From: Streptococcus oricebi
GTDB lineage: Bacteria > Bacillota > Bacilli > Lactobacillales > Streptococcaceae
Direction of reading: 5' to 3'
Length of the DNA: 64,000 nucleotides
NCBI RefSeq assembly: GCF_017883985.1
Contig: NZ_PRDG01000003.1
Coordinates: 8,991 to 72,990 of the forward strand
The position numbers were made by a program, and so were the translations under genes. Each line of letters opens with the position of its first letter. The stretch's first letter is position 1. The notes beneath the pieces are model-generated. The model was given only the letters and a program-made list of their open reading frames with translations. It ran no database searches and was not told the origin of the DNA. This document shows, one piece after another, positions 1 to 8,221 of the stretch.

Positions 1-3000
1 ACCACCATAGAGCTTATCATTACCGGTACCACCGTCTAGGATATCATTGCCATTATTCCCATTTAGGGTGTCATCTCCTGCTTCGCCATAGAGAGTATCT
101 GCCTGGGATGAACCATTTAAGGTGTCGTTGCCTGCTCCAGCTTGGATGCCAGATTTACCATCTTTAACTTGTAGGTTATCATCTTTATTTGTCCCGACAA
201 CTAAGTCTCTTGAGCCGATAACAATTGTCTTCATCAAATCATAGGATAGACTACCATACTGATTCTTAAAGGATTCATAACCTGCAAATCCTTGCTTTTC
301 AAGGAATTTAAGATATCCAGCTAAGTATCCCAATTCTGGCTTCCGAACTTGAACAGTTGCATGTTGAACTGGCAGAACACGATCTAAGAGAGACATGTCC
401 ACCTGTTTTTCTTCCACTGTACGAAGATATGGCGTCAGTTCACGCAAGTGTGTTTGCTCCATCAAAGTATAGTAATAACCCTGCACCAAATTATCATAAA
501 TTTGCTTCAACTGAGGCGCTGAACCGTTATGAGGATTAGCTCCTGAAGTTCCTACAAATTTTTGCCCCAACATCTGCTCTACTATATGCAGATGGCGAGC
601 ATCCATGTGAGAACCACGGCTTCCTTCTGCAATTTCTGATGACTTAGTCATAATGCCGAGCATCTTTTCAACTAATCGAATCTGCTCCTGAGAGTCTTTT
701 TCTTTCGTAAAGGCTTCCAGAGTTGCTTTCAGCGGTTGCTTGATAGCATCATTCATCAGCGCTTGATGAAGAGAGGGAAGAAGTCCCATTCCTTTTACAT
801 TTGGTAAAGCACGAATATCTTCTGAAACCTCGACCTCAACTAAGTTTTGCGTATCCTGTGAACTCTTTCTCACCCAATACTCAGCTAAGTTAGATGTTCC
901 ATTACCATCCTTGGTAAATGTAGCTACATTACCAATTACTGTACCTGATACAGTGGTCTCACCACTACGCTCAGCTTTTAGCTGAATAGCCTTGATACCC
1001 GCCTCTTCTAAGGTATAAAGTTCCTCTTTTTCTGACTGGCCATTTTGATTTCTGTCTTGCCATACCAATAATGATTTGTAAATCTCATCTTGGCTGTCAA
1101 TGACTTGGTCTTTATTATCATCATAATCACTTAGAGCTTCAAAGCCTCCCTTGGCAAACTGACCATTTTTCAACTTGGTATGATCGCCAAAAAGTTCGCT
1201 ACCATCATTGATCTTGCCGTCACCATTGCGGTCAAAAGCCAAGAAAGCATCATCTCCTTGAATCCAACTCATTCGCTCAGCGAAACCATTTTGATCTAAG
1301 TCAAAGTGAACGCCCTCTTCTAGCGATGTTGGATTGAAGCCATTGCCCGCCAAGTCCAGCACCAAGGGATCCACAGGTCTGGCAGACGAAGCTCCTTCAA
1401 ATTGCTTCAGTTGTTCGCCTAAGAGCCAATCAGCAATTGCACTTCCAAGCATACCTGTAATGTTATATACCACAAAACCAAGTGCCAAACCGGCCATAGC
1501 AACTCCGAGAGCAGAGCCTCCCGATAACACTCCGACTAAACCAAGTAGGGATTGAGCAACAGAACTAGTAATCGCAAGATGTCCTAGACCTGCTGTAATT
1601 CCAGATTCAATCAACTTATGAGCTAGTCTGGCATTCCCCCGTTCATAATTACCAGCATAATAGTCAGGAGCAACATCTAAAGCTGTCTTTACAAACTCTA
1701 CAGCTGTAAATCCTCTATCTACCCACTTTAAAACACTACTGCCAATTTTTCCAAGCTCTCTATAAGTATCGGAAAACCTAGAAATTTCTCTCACAGCTTT
1801 TTCATCACCATGAGATGCTTTTTCTCCTAGGCCAATCAACCATCGGTCAAAAGAGGTTAATTTATGTGCCTTTTTCCCTGACGCTTGTAGATAACGAGCG
1901 GTTGCTACCTTAGAAGGTTTATAGTAAGCGTCGTCCAGCATTTTATGAATCTGGGCATCCCCTACTTTCACCTTCATTTTTTCATGTGGAGTTAAATCTG
2001 AATAGCCTTCAAAACGTTTCTCTAAAATTTTGTCCTGTGAAAAATGTTTGATTTCATCATAGAGAACATCAAATTCACCCTTTCCTTTCTTGGGTTTTCC
2101 AGTCAGGGCAGAGTTGGGAACAATATCCTTTAAATGACCATTCTTATCATAGATAAAGGAGGCGTTTTTAAAGTCTGCATCAATCTGATTATGTTTTCCA
2201 CGAACGATATCACTAATTTTCCTTTGTTGCTCTGCGGATATTTCGCCCTTAAAAGCATGATTTACTCTTTCATGGACAAGTCTACTCTTTTTCAGTTCGA
2301 GCTGTTCCAGAGCCGTTAATTTATTGAAATTTGGATAGTCCTTGCTCATTTCATAATTACTTTTAAAAAGCTTGTAATCATCAAAATCTACCCTATACCC
2401 TTCAGTCTTAGCACCCTTGCTTTTCTGACCTTTAGGCACCACATCCTTAAACTTGCCATCTTTATCAAAAATTAGTTCAGCATTCTTTAAGTTGCTATCA
2501 ATCTCTTGATTCTTTCCCGAGATAATATCGTAGACTTTCCGCTCTTGCTCAGCTGTTAAATTACCAGTCTTGAGCAATTCCCTTGTTGCCCGTGTTCGAT
2601 TGGTTTCTATAGCTTCTGCACCTTTTGGTTGCTGAAACTTGAGACCTTGCTTTTGGCTATATTCTGTCTGACTGAGGTCGATATACTCAAGAGGATCCTT
2701 TAGTTTCTTCCCTTGAGAGTCATGAGTAACACGATAAATAGTTCCTTTCTCCTGCCAACGAAGAGAGGCTTCCTTGACCAGTTGGAAACGCTGCATATCA
2801 TCTAAGGGACGAAGCTTTTCGACGGGAAGGCCCATGACATGCGTCACTTCCTTTGACTGGTCAATCAAGACTTTTAACTCCGTCGTCACTAAGACACTAT
2901 CTGAGCGAGACGCAGCCCCTACTAGGACAGGCACATCTCCCTTGGCATTATGAAGCATAAAATGTTTGGAAACCAAGTCGTTAAGCGATAAATTATTTCC

Positions 3001-3393
3001 ATAAGAATACTTCAAACGGACATCATTATGATATGTGTCCCAGTCTCCACCTATAATTCTATCACGTATTTTATCATTTTCAACAACTGAATCTAGTACT
3101 TTTTTAAATTCATCATCATTTAGGATATTTTCCGCACCATTATTGATATAAGCAGCTTTCCCACCACTCTGTCCGACCATGGTGTCTACCGTTAGATAGA
3201 CGGCAGATCTCGTCCCTTTACCATTACTCGTAGAGCCCGAATAAGCCATGGCAGCACCCCCATTAGAGGCACGGAAATCCATCTGCTTAATCTGCTCTCC
3301 TAGCTCCCTAGCAAAATCTTCTAAACCAGTCTTATCAACCGGCGCATGGTTTCTCAACCAAGCGATAATATCTGCCTTACTTTTATATGCCAT
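1..3393 (-). CDS. Large RTX-type calcium-binding protein, N-terminal 1131 residues (runs off left edge)
   Basis: The frame is open from ATG at 3393 (AAGGGG upstream) to the window edge with no stop, giving 1131 residues. There is no signal peptide. Residues ~266-428 hold two copies of a module about 106 residues apart, each with AEQxRK and GKxxxID motifs. Residues ~592-657 are a Gly/Ala-rich hydrophobic stretch. Residues ~697-791 carry EF-hand-like loops (DLDQNGFAE, DRNGDGKINDGSE, DYDDNKDQVID, DRNQNG), the arrangement seen in proteobacterial RTX proteins. From ~1082 onward GxGxDxLxG nonapeptides begin, for example TGNDKLYGG. Inference: a secreted calcium-folded toxin or adhesin, perhaps exported by a type I system. 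No secretion gene is visible here. The molecular activity cannot be told. Confidence 0.85.
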   Translation of the reverse strand, partial: MAYKSKADIIAWLRNHAPVDKTGLEDFARELGEQIKQMDFRASNGGAAMAYSGSTSNGKGTRSAVYLTVDTMVGQSGGKAAYINNGAENILNDDEFKKVLDSVVENDKIRDRIIGGDWDTYHNDVRLKYSYGNNLSLNDLVSKHFMLHNAKGDVPVLVGAASRSDSVLVTTELKVLIDQSKEVTHVMGLPVEKLRPLDDMQRFQLVKEASLRWQEKGTIYRVTHDSQGKKLKDPLEYIDLSQTEYSQKQGLKFQQPKGAEAIETNRTRATRELLKTGNLTAEQERKVYDIISGKNQEIDSNLKNAELIFDKDGKFKDVVPKGQKSKGAKTEGYRVDFDDYKLFKSNYEMSKDYPNFNKLTALEQLELKKSRLVHERVNHAFKGEISAEQQRKISDIVRGKHNQIDADFKNASFIYDKNGHLKDIVPNSALTGKPKKGKGEFDVLYDEIKHFSQDKILEKRFEGYSDLTPHEKMKVKVGDAQIHKMLDDAYYKPSKVATARYLQASGKKAHKLTSFDRWLIGLGEKASHGDEKAVREISRFSDTYRELGKIGSSVLKWVDRGFTAVEFVKTALDVAPDYYAGNYERGNARLAHKLIESGITAGLGHLAITSSVAQSLLGLVGVLSGGSALGVAMAGLALGFVVYNITGMLGSAIADWLLGEQLKQFEGASSARPVDPLVLDLAGNGFNPTSLEEGVHFDLDQNGFAERMSWIQGDDAFLAFDRNGDGKINDGSELFGDHTKLKNGQFAKGGFEALSDYDDNKDQVIDSQDEIYKSLLVWQDRNQNGQSEKEELYTLEEAGIKAIQLKAERSGETTVSGTVIGNVATFTKDGNGTSNLAEYWVRKSSQDTQNLVEVEVSEDIRALPNVKGMGLLPSLHQALMNDAIKQPLKATLEAFTKEKDSQEQIRLVEKMLGIMTKSSEIAEGSRGSHMDARHLHIVEQMLGQKFVGTSGANPHNGSAPQLKQIYDNLVQGYYYTLMEQTHLRELTPYLRTVEEKQVDMSLLDRVLPVQHATVQVRKPELGYLAGYLKFLEKQGFAGYESFKNQYGSLSYDLMKTIVIGSRDLVVGTNKDDNLQVKDGKSGIQAGAGNDTLNGSSQADTLYGEAGDDTLNGNNGNDILDGGTGNDKLYGG

Positions 3394-3422
3394 TCTTTAT
3401 CCCCTTTTTAAAATAAGTAATT

Positions 3423-3836
3423 TTAGAAAATGTTCTTTATTGTAACAATATCACCATCTAATAGTGCTGCCATGCCTTCTATGATAGCCTCTAAGACCTC
3501 GTCACGTCTATTTGCTAACTCTGGTGGAATGACTAAGTCTTGAATATCAAGTGCAGTTTCTGCAGGTTCAATTACTTTTTTATCTTTAATGACCCAGTCT
3601 TTGACAGTCCAAAATCGTAGCACAACAAAGTAAATGACATAGCCCTCAAAAAGTAGCCCATAGGTATTAGCAAACTCATCATCTAGTCCCCCAGAATATG
3701 TACAGACTAGATAACTCTCTCTCTCTCTCTCTGCAGCCCATCTACTTACACCAGCTACCCAGTCAGTGTACATCCCATGTGCCTTTAACAATTCTACTCC
3801 GTCTGCCGGAATAGGTCTTTCCTTTACGAATCCCAT
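3423..3836 (-). CDS. Small protein of unknown function upstream of the RTX gene
   Basis: A 137-residue acidic, soluble-looking protein with a strong AAGGAGG site before its ATG. It ends 29 nt before the RTX gene on the same strand, so the two are probably co-transcribed. I do not recognise a family. Residues 36-40 (ERERE) come from nine AG dinucleotides in a row, a tract that could slip and shift the frame. A chaperone, modifier or immunity partner of the RTX protein is possible from position alone, but nothing in the protein shows which. Confidence 0.7.
   Translation of the reverse strand: MGFVKERPIPADGVELLKAHGMYTDWVAGVSRWAAERERESYLVCTYSGGLDDEFANTYGLLFEGYVIYFVVLRFWTVKDWVIKDKKVIEPAETALDIQDLVIPPELANRRDEVLEAIIEGMAALLDGDIVTIKNIF
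3715..3732 (-). repeat. (AG)9 dinucleotide microsatellite inside a coding region
   Basis: Nine uninterrupted CT units on the plus strand (AG on the coding strand) lie about 105 nt into the small gene upstream of the RTX gene. Gain or loss of one unit would shift the frame. The frame is open as sequenced. Confidence 0.9.
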
Positions 3837-3868
3837 TGTGATTCCTCCTTAAATTTATTTCCTTTCCA

Positions 3869-3897
3869 ATTATACCCTATTTTTTCTCTATTTGAAA
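3869..3897 (-). promoter_or_regulatory. Promoter of the small gene-RTX pair
   Basis: A perfect -10 TATAAT (3869-3874) lies 17 bp from a weak -35 TTTCAA (3892-3897), about 33 bp upstream of the ATG at 3836. Confidence 0.55.
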
Positions 3898-4000
3898 TCG
3901 CTTTTTTAGACAGCTTGTTCTATTTTGACGGTTTTTCTGCTGATTTTTTCAGTGCTAGGGAATAATTTTCCAGACTTTTTTATCCTAGTTTTTATCCAGC

Positions 4001-4038
4001 AAAAAACACCTCGTCGGCCGATAGAGGCTGACAAGGTG
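4001..4038 (-). terminator. Rho-independent terminator after the carboxypeptidase gene
   Basis: A 9-bp stem CACCTTGTC/GACGAGGTG with a 14-nt loop is followed by six T on the minus strand. It lies just downstream of the stop at 4060. Confidence 0.85.
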
Positions 4039-4059
4039 CTTGGTGCTATTTTCATTTTC

Positions 4060-5433
4060 CTAGCGCTCGCGTCGTGAGCTACCTGCCTGATAATCGGTCC
4101 GATTAGAGGCTGACTGGCGGGCTTTCTTTTTATTCTTCCTCCGAATTTCCAAATAAACAATGATAAAGAAAATCAGGAAAGGAATGCCCCAAAGGAGCTT
4201 GTGCTTAATCAAGAGCTTGAACCAGGACTTACCACTGATTGGCTGGCTGGCTACCTCCTTGGCTGTATCCATCATATTTTCCTGGACTTCTTCTACTTCG
4301 ACGCCATCTGAAATCAGAGTAGTCACCGTTTCTAGGCCATTATCGACCCGCAAGCGATGATTCTCAACCACTAGCTTGGGATTGCTCCCCTTTTTAACTG
4401 TTGCATAAAAATCCTTGGTTAACTTATAGGTCTCCCCATTGATTTCATGCTGGCCAGCTGGCAAGATTTTCTTGTACTCATAGTCCGCATAGCTCTTTTC
4501 AATCAAGGCATTGCCAAAGGGATGACGGTAATACTCCCCATTTTGGTCCGACCAGTCACCAACCCCCATAATGACACTGATTAGGCGTTGGTCTCCTCTT
4601 TTAATGCTGGCAATATAGTTAAAGGCTCCCTTAGGACTTGAGCCGGTCTTAAGACCGTCCACACCCTCAATCCCATACTTGGCTCCGGGAAGAGAGTAGT
4701 TATAGGTCTCAAAAGTCTCTTGGTAGGGAGTTCCCTCCTTAACCGTCACCACCGGCTTATTGGTATGGTTTAAGATAGCCGGATGATTCTTGACAAAGTG
4801 ATAGCCTAAAATAGCTAAATCACGCGCTGTCGTCTGGTTGGCCTCATAAATATCATAGCGTTGGGGATTATAGAGGCCCTTGAAAGAAACTGCTGCGGCA
4901 CCACTGGCATTAAACCACTTGGTATTGGTCATACCTAGCTCCTTGGCCTTGGCATTCATCATGTCTAAGAAGACATCCGGATCATTATTCGAGAGGTAAT
5001 TGGCCAGCATGACTGTTGTCGCATTGGAGGAGGGAACAGCCGTCATGGTAATCAGCTCGGATACCGTATAGTCCACTCCAGCCACAATCTTATTATTAGA
5101 AATCTCATAAATTCCCGCGATGGCCTGATCCGTAGCCGTCGCCTTAATCGTCGTCTCCTCGGTCAGCTTGCCCTGACTAATGGCCTCATAGGTCAGATAG
5201 AGGGTCATCAGCTTACTCATGCTGGCTGGATCCCGAACCTCATCCACATTGTCCTGCCAGAGAATATCCCCTGTATTGCCATCGATAATAATCGAGGACT
5301 TGGGACGATTGATTTCTTGAACATCTGAATAACCAGCCTGGCGGGTAATATCCATCAAGTCGTCAGCTCGACCGACCAAGGGTAAGAAAAAACCAGCAAG
5401 TACTAGGCCAGTTGCTAGGGTGATTTTTTTCAC
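4060..5433 (-). CDS. dacA: D-alanyl-D-alanine carboxypeptidase (S11 family, PBP3-like)
   Basis: This 457-residue enzyme trims the terminal D-alanine from peptidoglycan pentapeptides outside the cell. The three penicillin-binding motifs are present: SMSK at 71-74, SSN at 135-137 and KTG at 262-264. A signal peptide occupies about the first 23 residues (cleavage near GRA-DD). A C-terminal membrane helix around 414-430 precedes a basic tail, so it is a tail-anchored wall enzyme. The start is GTG after AGGAGG. It is monocistronic with its own terminator. Confidence 0.93.
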   Translation of the reverse strand: MKKITLATGLVLAGFFLPLVGRADDLMDITRQAGYSDVQEINRPKSSIIIDGNTGDILWQDNVDEVRDPASMSKLMTLYLTYEAISQGKLTEETTIKATATDQAIAGIYEISNNKIVAGVDYTVSELITMTAVPSSNATTVMLANYLSNNDPDVFLDMMNAKAKELGMTNTKWFNASGAAAVSFKGLYNPQRYDIYEANQTTARDLAILGYHFVKNHPAILNHTNKPVVTVKEGTPYQETFETYNYSLPGAKYGIEGVDGLKTGSSPKGAFNYIASIKRGDQRLISVIMGVGDWSDQNGEYYRHPFGNALIEKSYADYEYKKILPAGQHEINGETYKLTKDFYATVKKGSNPKLVVENHRLRVDNGLETVTTLISDGVEVEEVQENMMDTAKEVASQPISGKSWFKLLIKHKLLWGIPFLIFFIIVYLEIRRKNKKKARQSASNRTDYQAGSSRRER

Positions 5434-5461
5434 AATATTCCTCCTAATAGAAACTCATTCC

Positions 5462-5475
5462 TATCTAGTATACCA
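5462..5475 (-). promoter_or_regulatory. Probable promoter of dacA (extended -10)
   Basis: The minus strand reads TGGTATACT, an extended -10 (TGN plus TATACT), about 35 bp upstream of the GTG start. I see no clear -35 hexamer. Confidence 0.35.
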
Positions 5476-5534
5476 CATTTTTCACAAGGAGAGCCCTCTT
5501 TTTCTAAGGACTTGCTGTATTTTTTCTAATTTTA

Positions 5535-5573
5535 TAAAAAAATCTTTCCAGCCAGTCCAAGAGCTAGAAAGAT
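5535..5573 (-). terminator. Terminator after nagB
   Basis: A 7-bp stem ATCTTTC/GAAAGAT with an 18-nt loop runs into seven T on the minus strand. A second inverted repeat without a T-run (CAAGTCCAG/CTGGGCTTG, 5589-5619) lies between it and the nagB stop. Confidence 0.7.
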
Positions 5574-5642
5574 AGGTTGAGTAAAGACCAAGCCCAGACT
5601 ATTCTTAAGACTGGACTTGACCCTCATTTTTAAGTTACCCCC

Positions 5643-6347
5643 TTAGTCTAAGAGGCTAAGAGCTGCCTGATCTCCAATAAGCACTACATCTGGATGCTTT
5701 TGTAGGACACTAGCAGGTAGCTCCTCTGTAATTGGCCCCTGCACCATACCCCGAATAGCCTGGGCCTTGGCTTGGCCATAAGCAAAGAGGATAATGGACT
5801 TAGCCTGCATAATATTAGCAATCCCCATGGACAGGGCCTGGGTTGGTACATCTTCTAGGCGCTCAAAGAAGCGAGCATTGGCCTCAATGGTCGAGCTAGC
5901 CAAATCAACCAGATGGGTCTGGCTCTCAAAGCTAGTCCCAGGCTCGTTAAAGCCAATATGGCCATTTCTACCGATACCCAAAATCTGTAAGTCCACGGGA
6001 TAATCCGCCAAGACTTGATTGTAACGCTCTACCTCTGCTTGCAAATCACTGGCCTTGCCATTGGGCAAAAAGCTAGCCTTAAAGGGCTTATGAGCAAAGA
6101 GCTTGTCCTGCATAAAGTATTGATAGGACTGAGGGTCTTGACCGTCTAACCCCACATACTCGTCTAGGTTGACACTGACCAAGTGACTGGTATCTAGCTC
6201 ACTAGCTATCAGCTCCCGATAAAAGTCCAAGGGGCTGCTTCCCGTTGCTAGGCCTAGAGTAGAGGCCCCTGCTGCCAGTTTTTGGCGCAGGAGGTCCAGG
6301 GCAACTTTTCCACCTGCTGCTGGATTTTCAACTTGAATAACTTTCAT
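5643..6347 (-). CDS. nagB: Glucosamine-6-phosphate deaminase
   Basis: It converts glucosamine-6-phosphate to fructose-6-phosphate and ammonia, feeding amino sugars into glycolysis. The protein is 234 residues, the usual size for streptococcal NagB. Family signatures visible include LATGSSPL near the N-terminus, [10 protein letters not shown], and [14 protein letters not shown]. The ATG at 6347 is chosen because GGAGGTG sits just before it and the upstream in-frame codons hold the promoter. It is divergent from the queA group. Confidence 0.95.
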   Translation of the reverse strand: MKVIQVENPAAGGKVALDLLRQKLAAGASTLGLATGSSPLDFYRELIASELDTSHLVSVNLDEYVGLDGQDPQSYQYFMQDKLFAHKPFKASFLPNGKASDLQAEVERYNQVLADYPVDLQILGIGRNGHIGFNEPGTSFESQTHLVDLASSTIEANARFFERLEDVPTQALSMGIANIMQAKSIILFAYGQAKAQAIRGMVQGPITEELPASVLQKHPDVVLIGDQAALSLLD

Positions 6348-6374
6348 CTGACACCTCCGTTCATTTCTAATTCT

Positions 6375-6403
6375 ATTATATGGTATAGACCAATTTTTGT
6401 CAA
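6375..6403 (-). promoter_or_regulatory. nagB promoter with NagR-type operator
   Basis: A consensus -35 TTGACA (6398-6403) and -10 TATAAT (6375-6380) are 17 bp apart. The spacer holds AATTGGTCTATACCA (6381-6395), a near-perfect inverted repeat matching the GntR-family NagR/YvoA sites known for amino-sugar genes. A repressor bound there would block RNA polymerase. Confidence 0.75.
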
Positions 6404-6445
6404 GAAAAAGGAGGCTCAACCAGCCCCTTTTTTATAGACTAATAG

Positions 6446-6474
6446 GAGACAAAAAAGGGCCTCCATGATATAAT
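6446..6474 (+). promoter_or_regulatory. Promoter of the small ORF-queA-argR group
   Basis: A perfect -10 TATAAT (6469-6474) is 17 bp from GAGACA (6446-6451), which matches four of six -35 bases. The predicted start of transcription falls at or next to the ATG at 6481. Confidence 0.5.
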
Positions 6475-6480
6475 AGAGGA

Positions 6481-6657
6481 ATGATACTACAAACTTTATT
6501 TATTTTTATAACTGGTCTTATCCTCTTTCTTATCAGTTTCTTTTTGAAAAAGAGTCGGACTTGGAAAATCGTCTTGAGAATCTTGGGTATTGTCTTAATG
6601 GCTCTTCCCTTCCTGCTAATTCTCTACTTCTTTATCACCATTTCCCAAGCCCTATAG
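6481..6657 (+). CDS. Small two-helix membrane protein upstream of queA
   Basis: The frame encodes 58 residues with two hydrophobic helices separated by a short basic loop (KKSRTWK). It ends 8 nt before the queA ATG, and the queA ribosome site AGGAG overlaps its stop. The ATG directly follows AGAGGA and lies where transcription should start, so the message may be leaderless or may begin at a later start. Function is unknown. Confidence 0.45.
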   Translation: MILQTLFIFITGLILFLISFFLKKSRTWKIVLRILGIVLMALPFLLILYFFITISQAL

Positions 6658-6665
6658 GAGAAACC

Positions 6666-7697
6666 ATGAACACTGCTGATTTTGACTTTCATCTGCCAGA
6701 GGAGCTAATCGCCCAAACTCCTCTTGAAAAGCGGGATGCTTCTCGCCTTTTAGTGCTTGACCGAAAAACTGGCCAGATTACTGACCAGCACTTTGATCAG
6801 ATTATCGACTATCTCAATCCTGGCGATGCCTTGGTGATGAATAATACCCGGGTCCTCCCAGCCAGACTCTACGGCAGTAAGGACCAGACAGGTGGTCATG
6901 TGGAATTGCTCCTCCTAAAAAATATCGAGGGCGACTCTTGGGAAGTCCTAGCCAAGCCTGCCAAGCGCCTAAAGGTGGGAGCCAGCATTAGCTTTGGAGA
7001 TGGCCGCCTCAAGGCCCAGGTCCTAGAAGAGTTAGAGCATGGGGGCCGGATTGTCCGCTTTAGCTATGAGGGAATTTTCCTAGAGGTCTTAGAAAGCCTG
7101 GGAGAAATGCCCCTGCCCCCTTACATCCATGAAAAATTGGCTGATCGAGAACGCTATCAAACCGTCTATGCCAAGGAAAACGGATCGGCCGCAGCTCCAA
7201 CAGCTGGTCTCCACTTTACCCAGGAACTTCTAGATAAAATCGCTGCTAAGGGAGTCCGCCTAGTCTATCTGACCCTCCATGTGGGCCTAGGAACCTTCCG
7301 TCCTGTCTCTACCGATAATCTGGACGAGCATGAGATGCACTCCGAATTCTACCAGCTATCTCCAGAAGCCGCCCAAACCCTCAACCAGACCAAGGCCGAG
7401 GGAGGTCGGATTATCGCTGTCGGAACGACTTCTATCCGGACTCTGGAAACTATCGGCAGCAAGTTTGACGGCCAGATTAAGGCCGACTCTGGTTGGACCA
7501 ATATCTTTATCAAGCCAGGTTATGATTGGAAAATTGTCGATGCCTTTTCTACCAACTTTCACCTCCCCAAGTCAACCCTGGTCATGCTGGTTGCCGCCTT
7601 TGCCGGTCGCAAATTGACCCTAGAGGCTTATCAGCACGCTATCGCCCAGCATTACCGCTTCTTTAGCTTCGGTGATGCCATGTTTATTAAGGAGTAG
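6666..7697 (+). CDS. queA: S-adenosylmethionine:tRNA ribosyltransferase-isomerase
   Basis: QueA transfers the ribosyl part of SAM to 7-aminomethyl-7-deazaguanine in tRNA, making epoxyqueuosine. The 343-residue protein has family motifs: [13 protein letters not shown] at the start, [33 protein letters not shown], and IKPGYDWK near the end. The ATG at 6666 follows AGGAGAAACC. A longer upstream in-frame start would overlap the small membrane ORF and is not used. argR follows after 7 nt. Confidence 0.95.
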   Translation: MNTADFDFHLPEELIAQTPLEKRDASRLLVLDRKTGQITDQHFDQIIDYLNPGDALVMNNTRVLPARLYGSKDQTGGHVELLLLKNIEGDSWEVLAKPAKRLKVGASISFGDGRLKAQVLEELEHGGRIVRFSYEGIFLEVLESLGEMPLPPYIHEKLADRERYQTVYAKENGSAAAPTAGLHFTQELLDKIAAKGVRLVYLTLHVGLGTFRPVSTDNLDEHEMHSEFYQLSPEAAQTLNQTKAEGGRIIAVGTTSIRTLETIGSKFDGQIKADSGWTNIFIKPGYDWKIVDAFSTNFHLPKSTLVMLVAAFAGRKLTLEAYQHAIAQHYRFFSFGDAMFIKE

Positions 7698-7704
7698 CTA
7701 GCCT

Positions 7705-8175
7705 ATGAATAAAATCGAAAGTCGCCACCGCCTCATTCGCTCCCTGGTCCTTGAAAAAAAGATTCGGACCCAGCAGGAACTCCAAGAATTGCTCCAAGCA
7801 AATGGAGTCAATGTGACCCAGTCGACCCTCTCGCGGGACATGAAATCACTCAATCTAGTCAAGGTCAATGAAAATGACACCTCCTACTATGTCATCAATA
7901 GCATTGCCCCCTCTCGCTGGGAGAAACGCCTCCGCTTTTATATGGAGGACGCCCTAGTCATGCTGCGGCCCGTGCAAAATCAAGTCGTTATGAAAACCCT
8001 ACCTGGACTAGCCCAATCCTTCGGTGCCATTCTTGATGCCCTAGAGCTATCTGAAATTATCGCTACCGTCTGTGGGGACGATGTCTGTCTGATTATCTGC
8101 GAGGACTCTGATGGAGCCCAAGCCTGCTTTAACAAGCTAAAAGAATTTACCCCCCCATTTTTCTTTAGTAAATAA
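7705..8175 (+). CDS. argR: ArgR/ArcR-family arginine repressor-activator
   Basis: This 156-residue regulator senses arginine and controls arginine metabolism genes. The N-terminal winged helix holds the family motif [13 protein letters not shown]. The C-terminal arginine-binding and oligomerisation domain contains [15 protein letters not shown]. It is co-directional with queA (GGAG at the queA 3' end serves as its ribosome site) and convergent with arcD. The arc operon beside it is its likely main target, as in other oral streptococci. Confidence 0.9.
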   Translation: MNKIESRHRLIRSLVLEKKIRTQQELQELLQANGVNVTQSTLSRDMKSLNLVKVNENDTSYYVINSIAPSRWEKRLRFYMEDALVMLRPVQNQVVMKTLPGLAQSFGAILDALELSEIIATVCGDDVCLIICEDSDGAQACFNKLKEFTPPFFFSK

Positions 8176-8179
8176 ACTA

Positions 8180-8212
8180 AAACAACCAAGGCAAGGCCTT
8201 GGTTGTTTCTTT
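8180..8212. terminator. Bidirectional terminator between argR and arcD
   Basis: A perfect 12-bp stem AACAACCAAGGC/GCCTTGGTTGTT with a 3-nt loop is flanked by T-rich sequence on the plus side and A-rich sequence on the other, so it can serve both convergent genes. Confidence 0.85.
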
Positions 8213-8221
8213 CTTTAATTC

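Noticed and set aside
3906..4160. 84-codon minus-strand frame overlapping the end of dacA
   Set aside because: It covers the dacA terminator and has no ribosome site.
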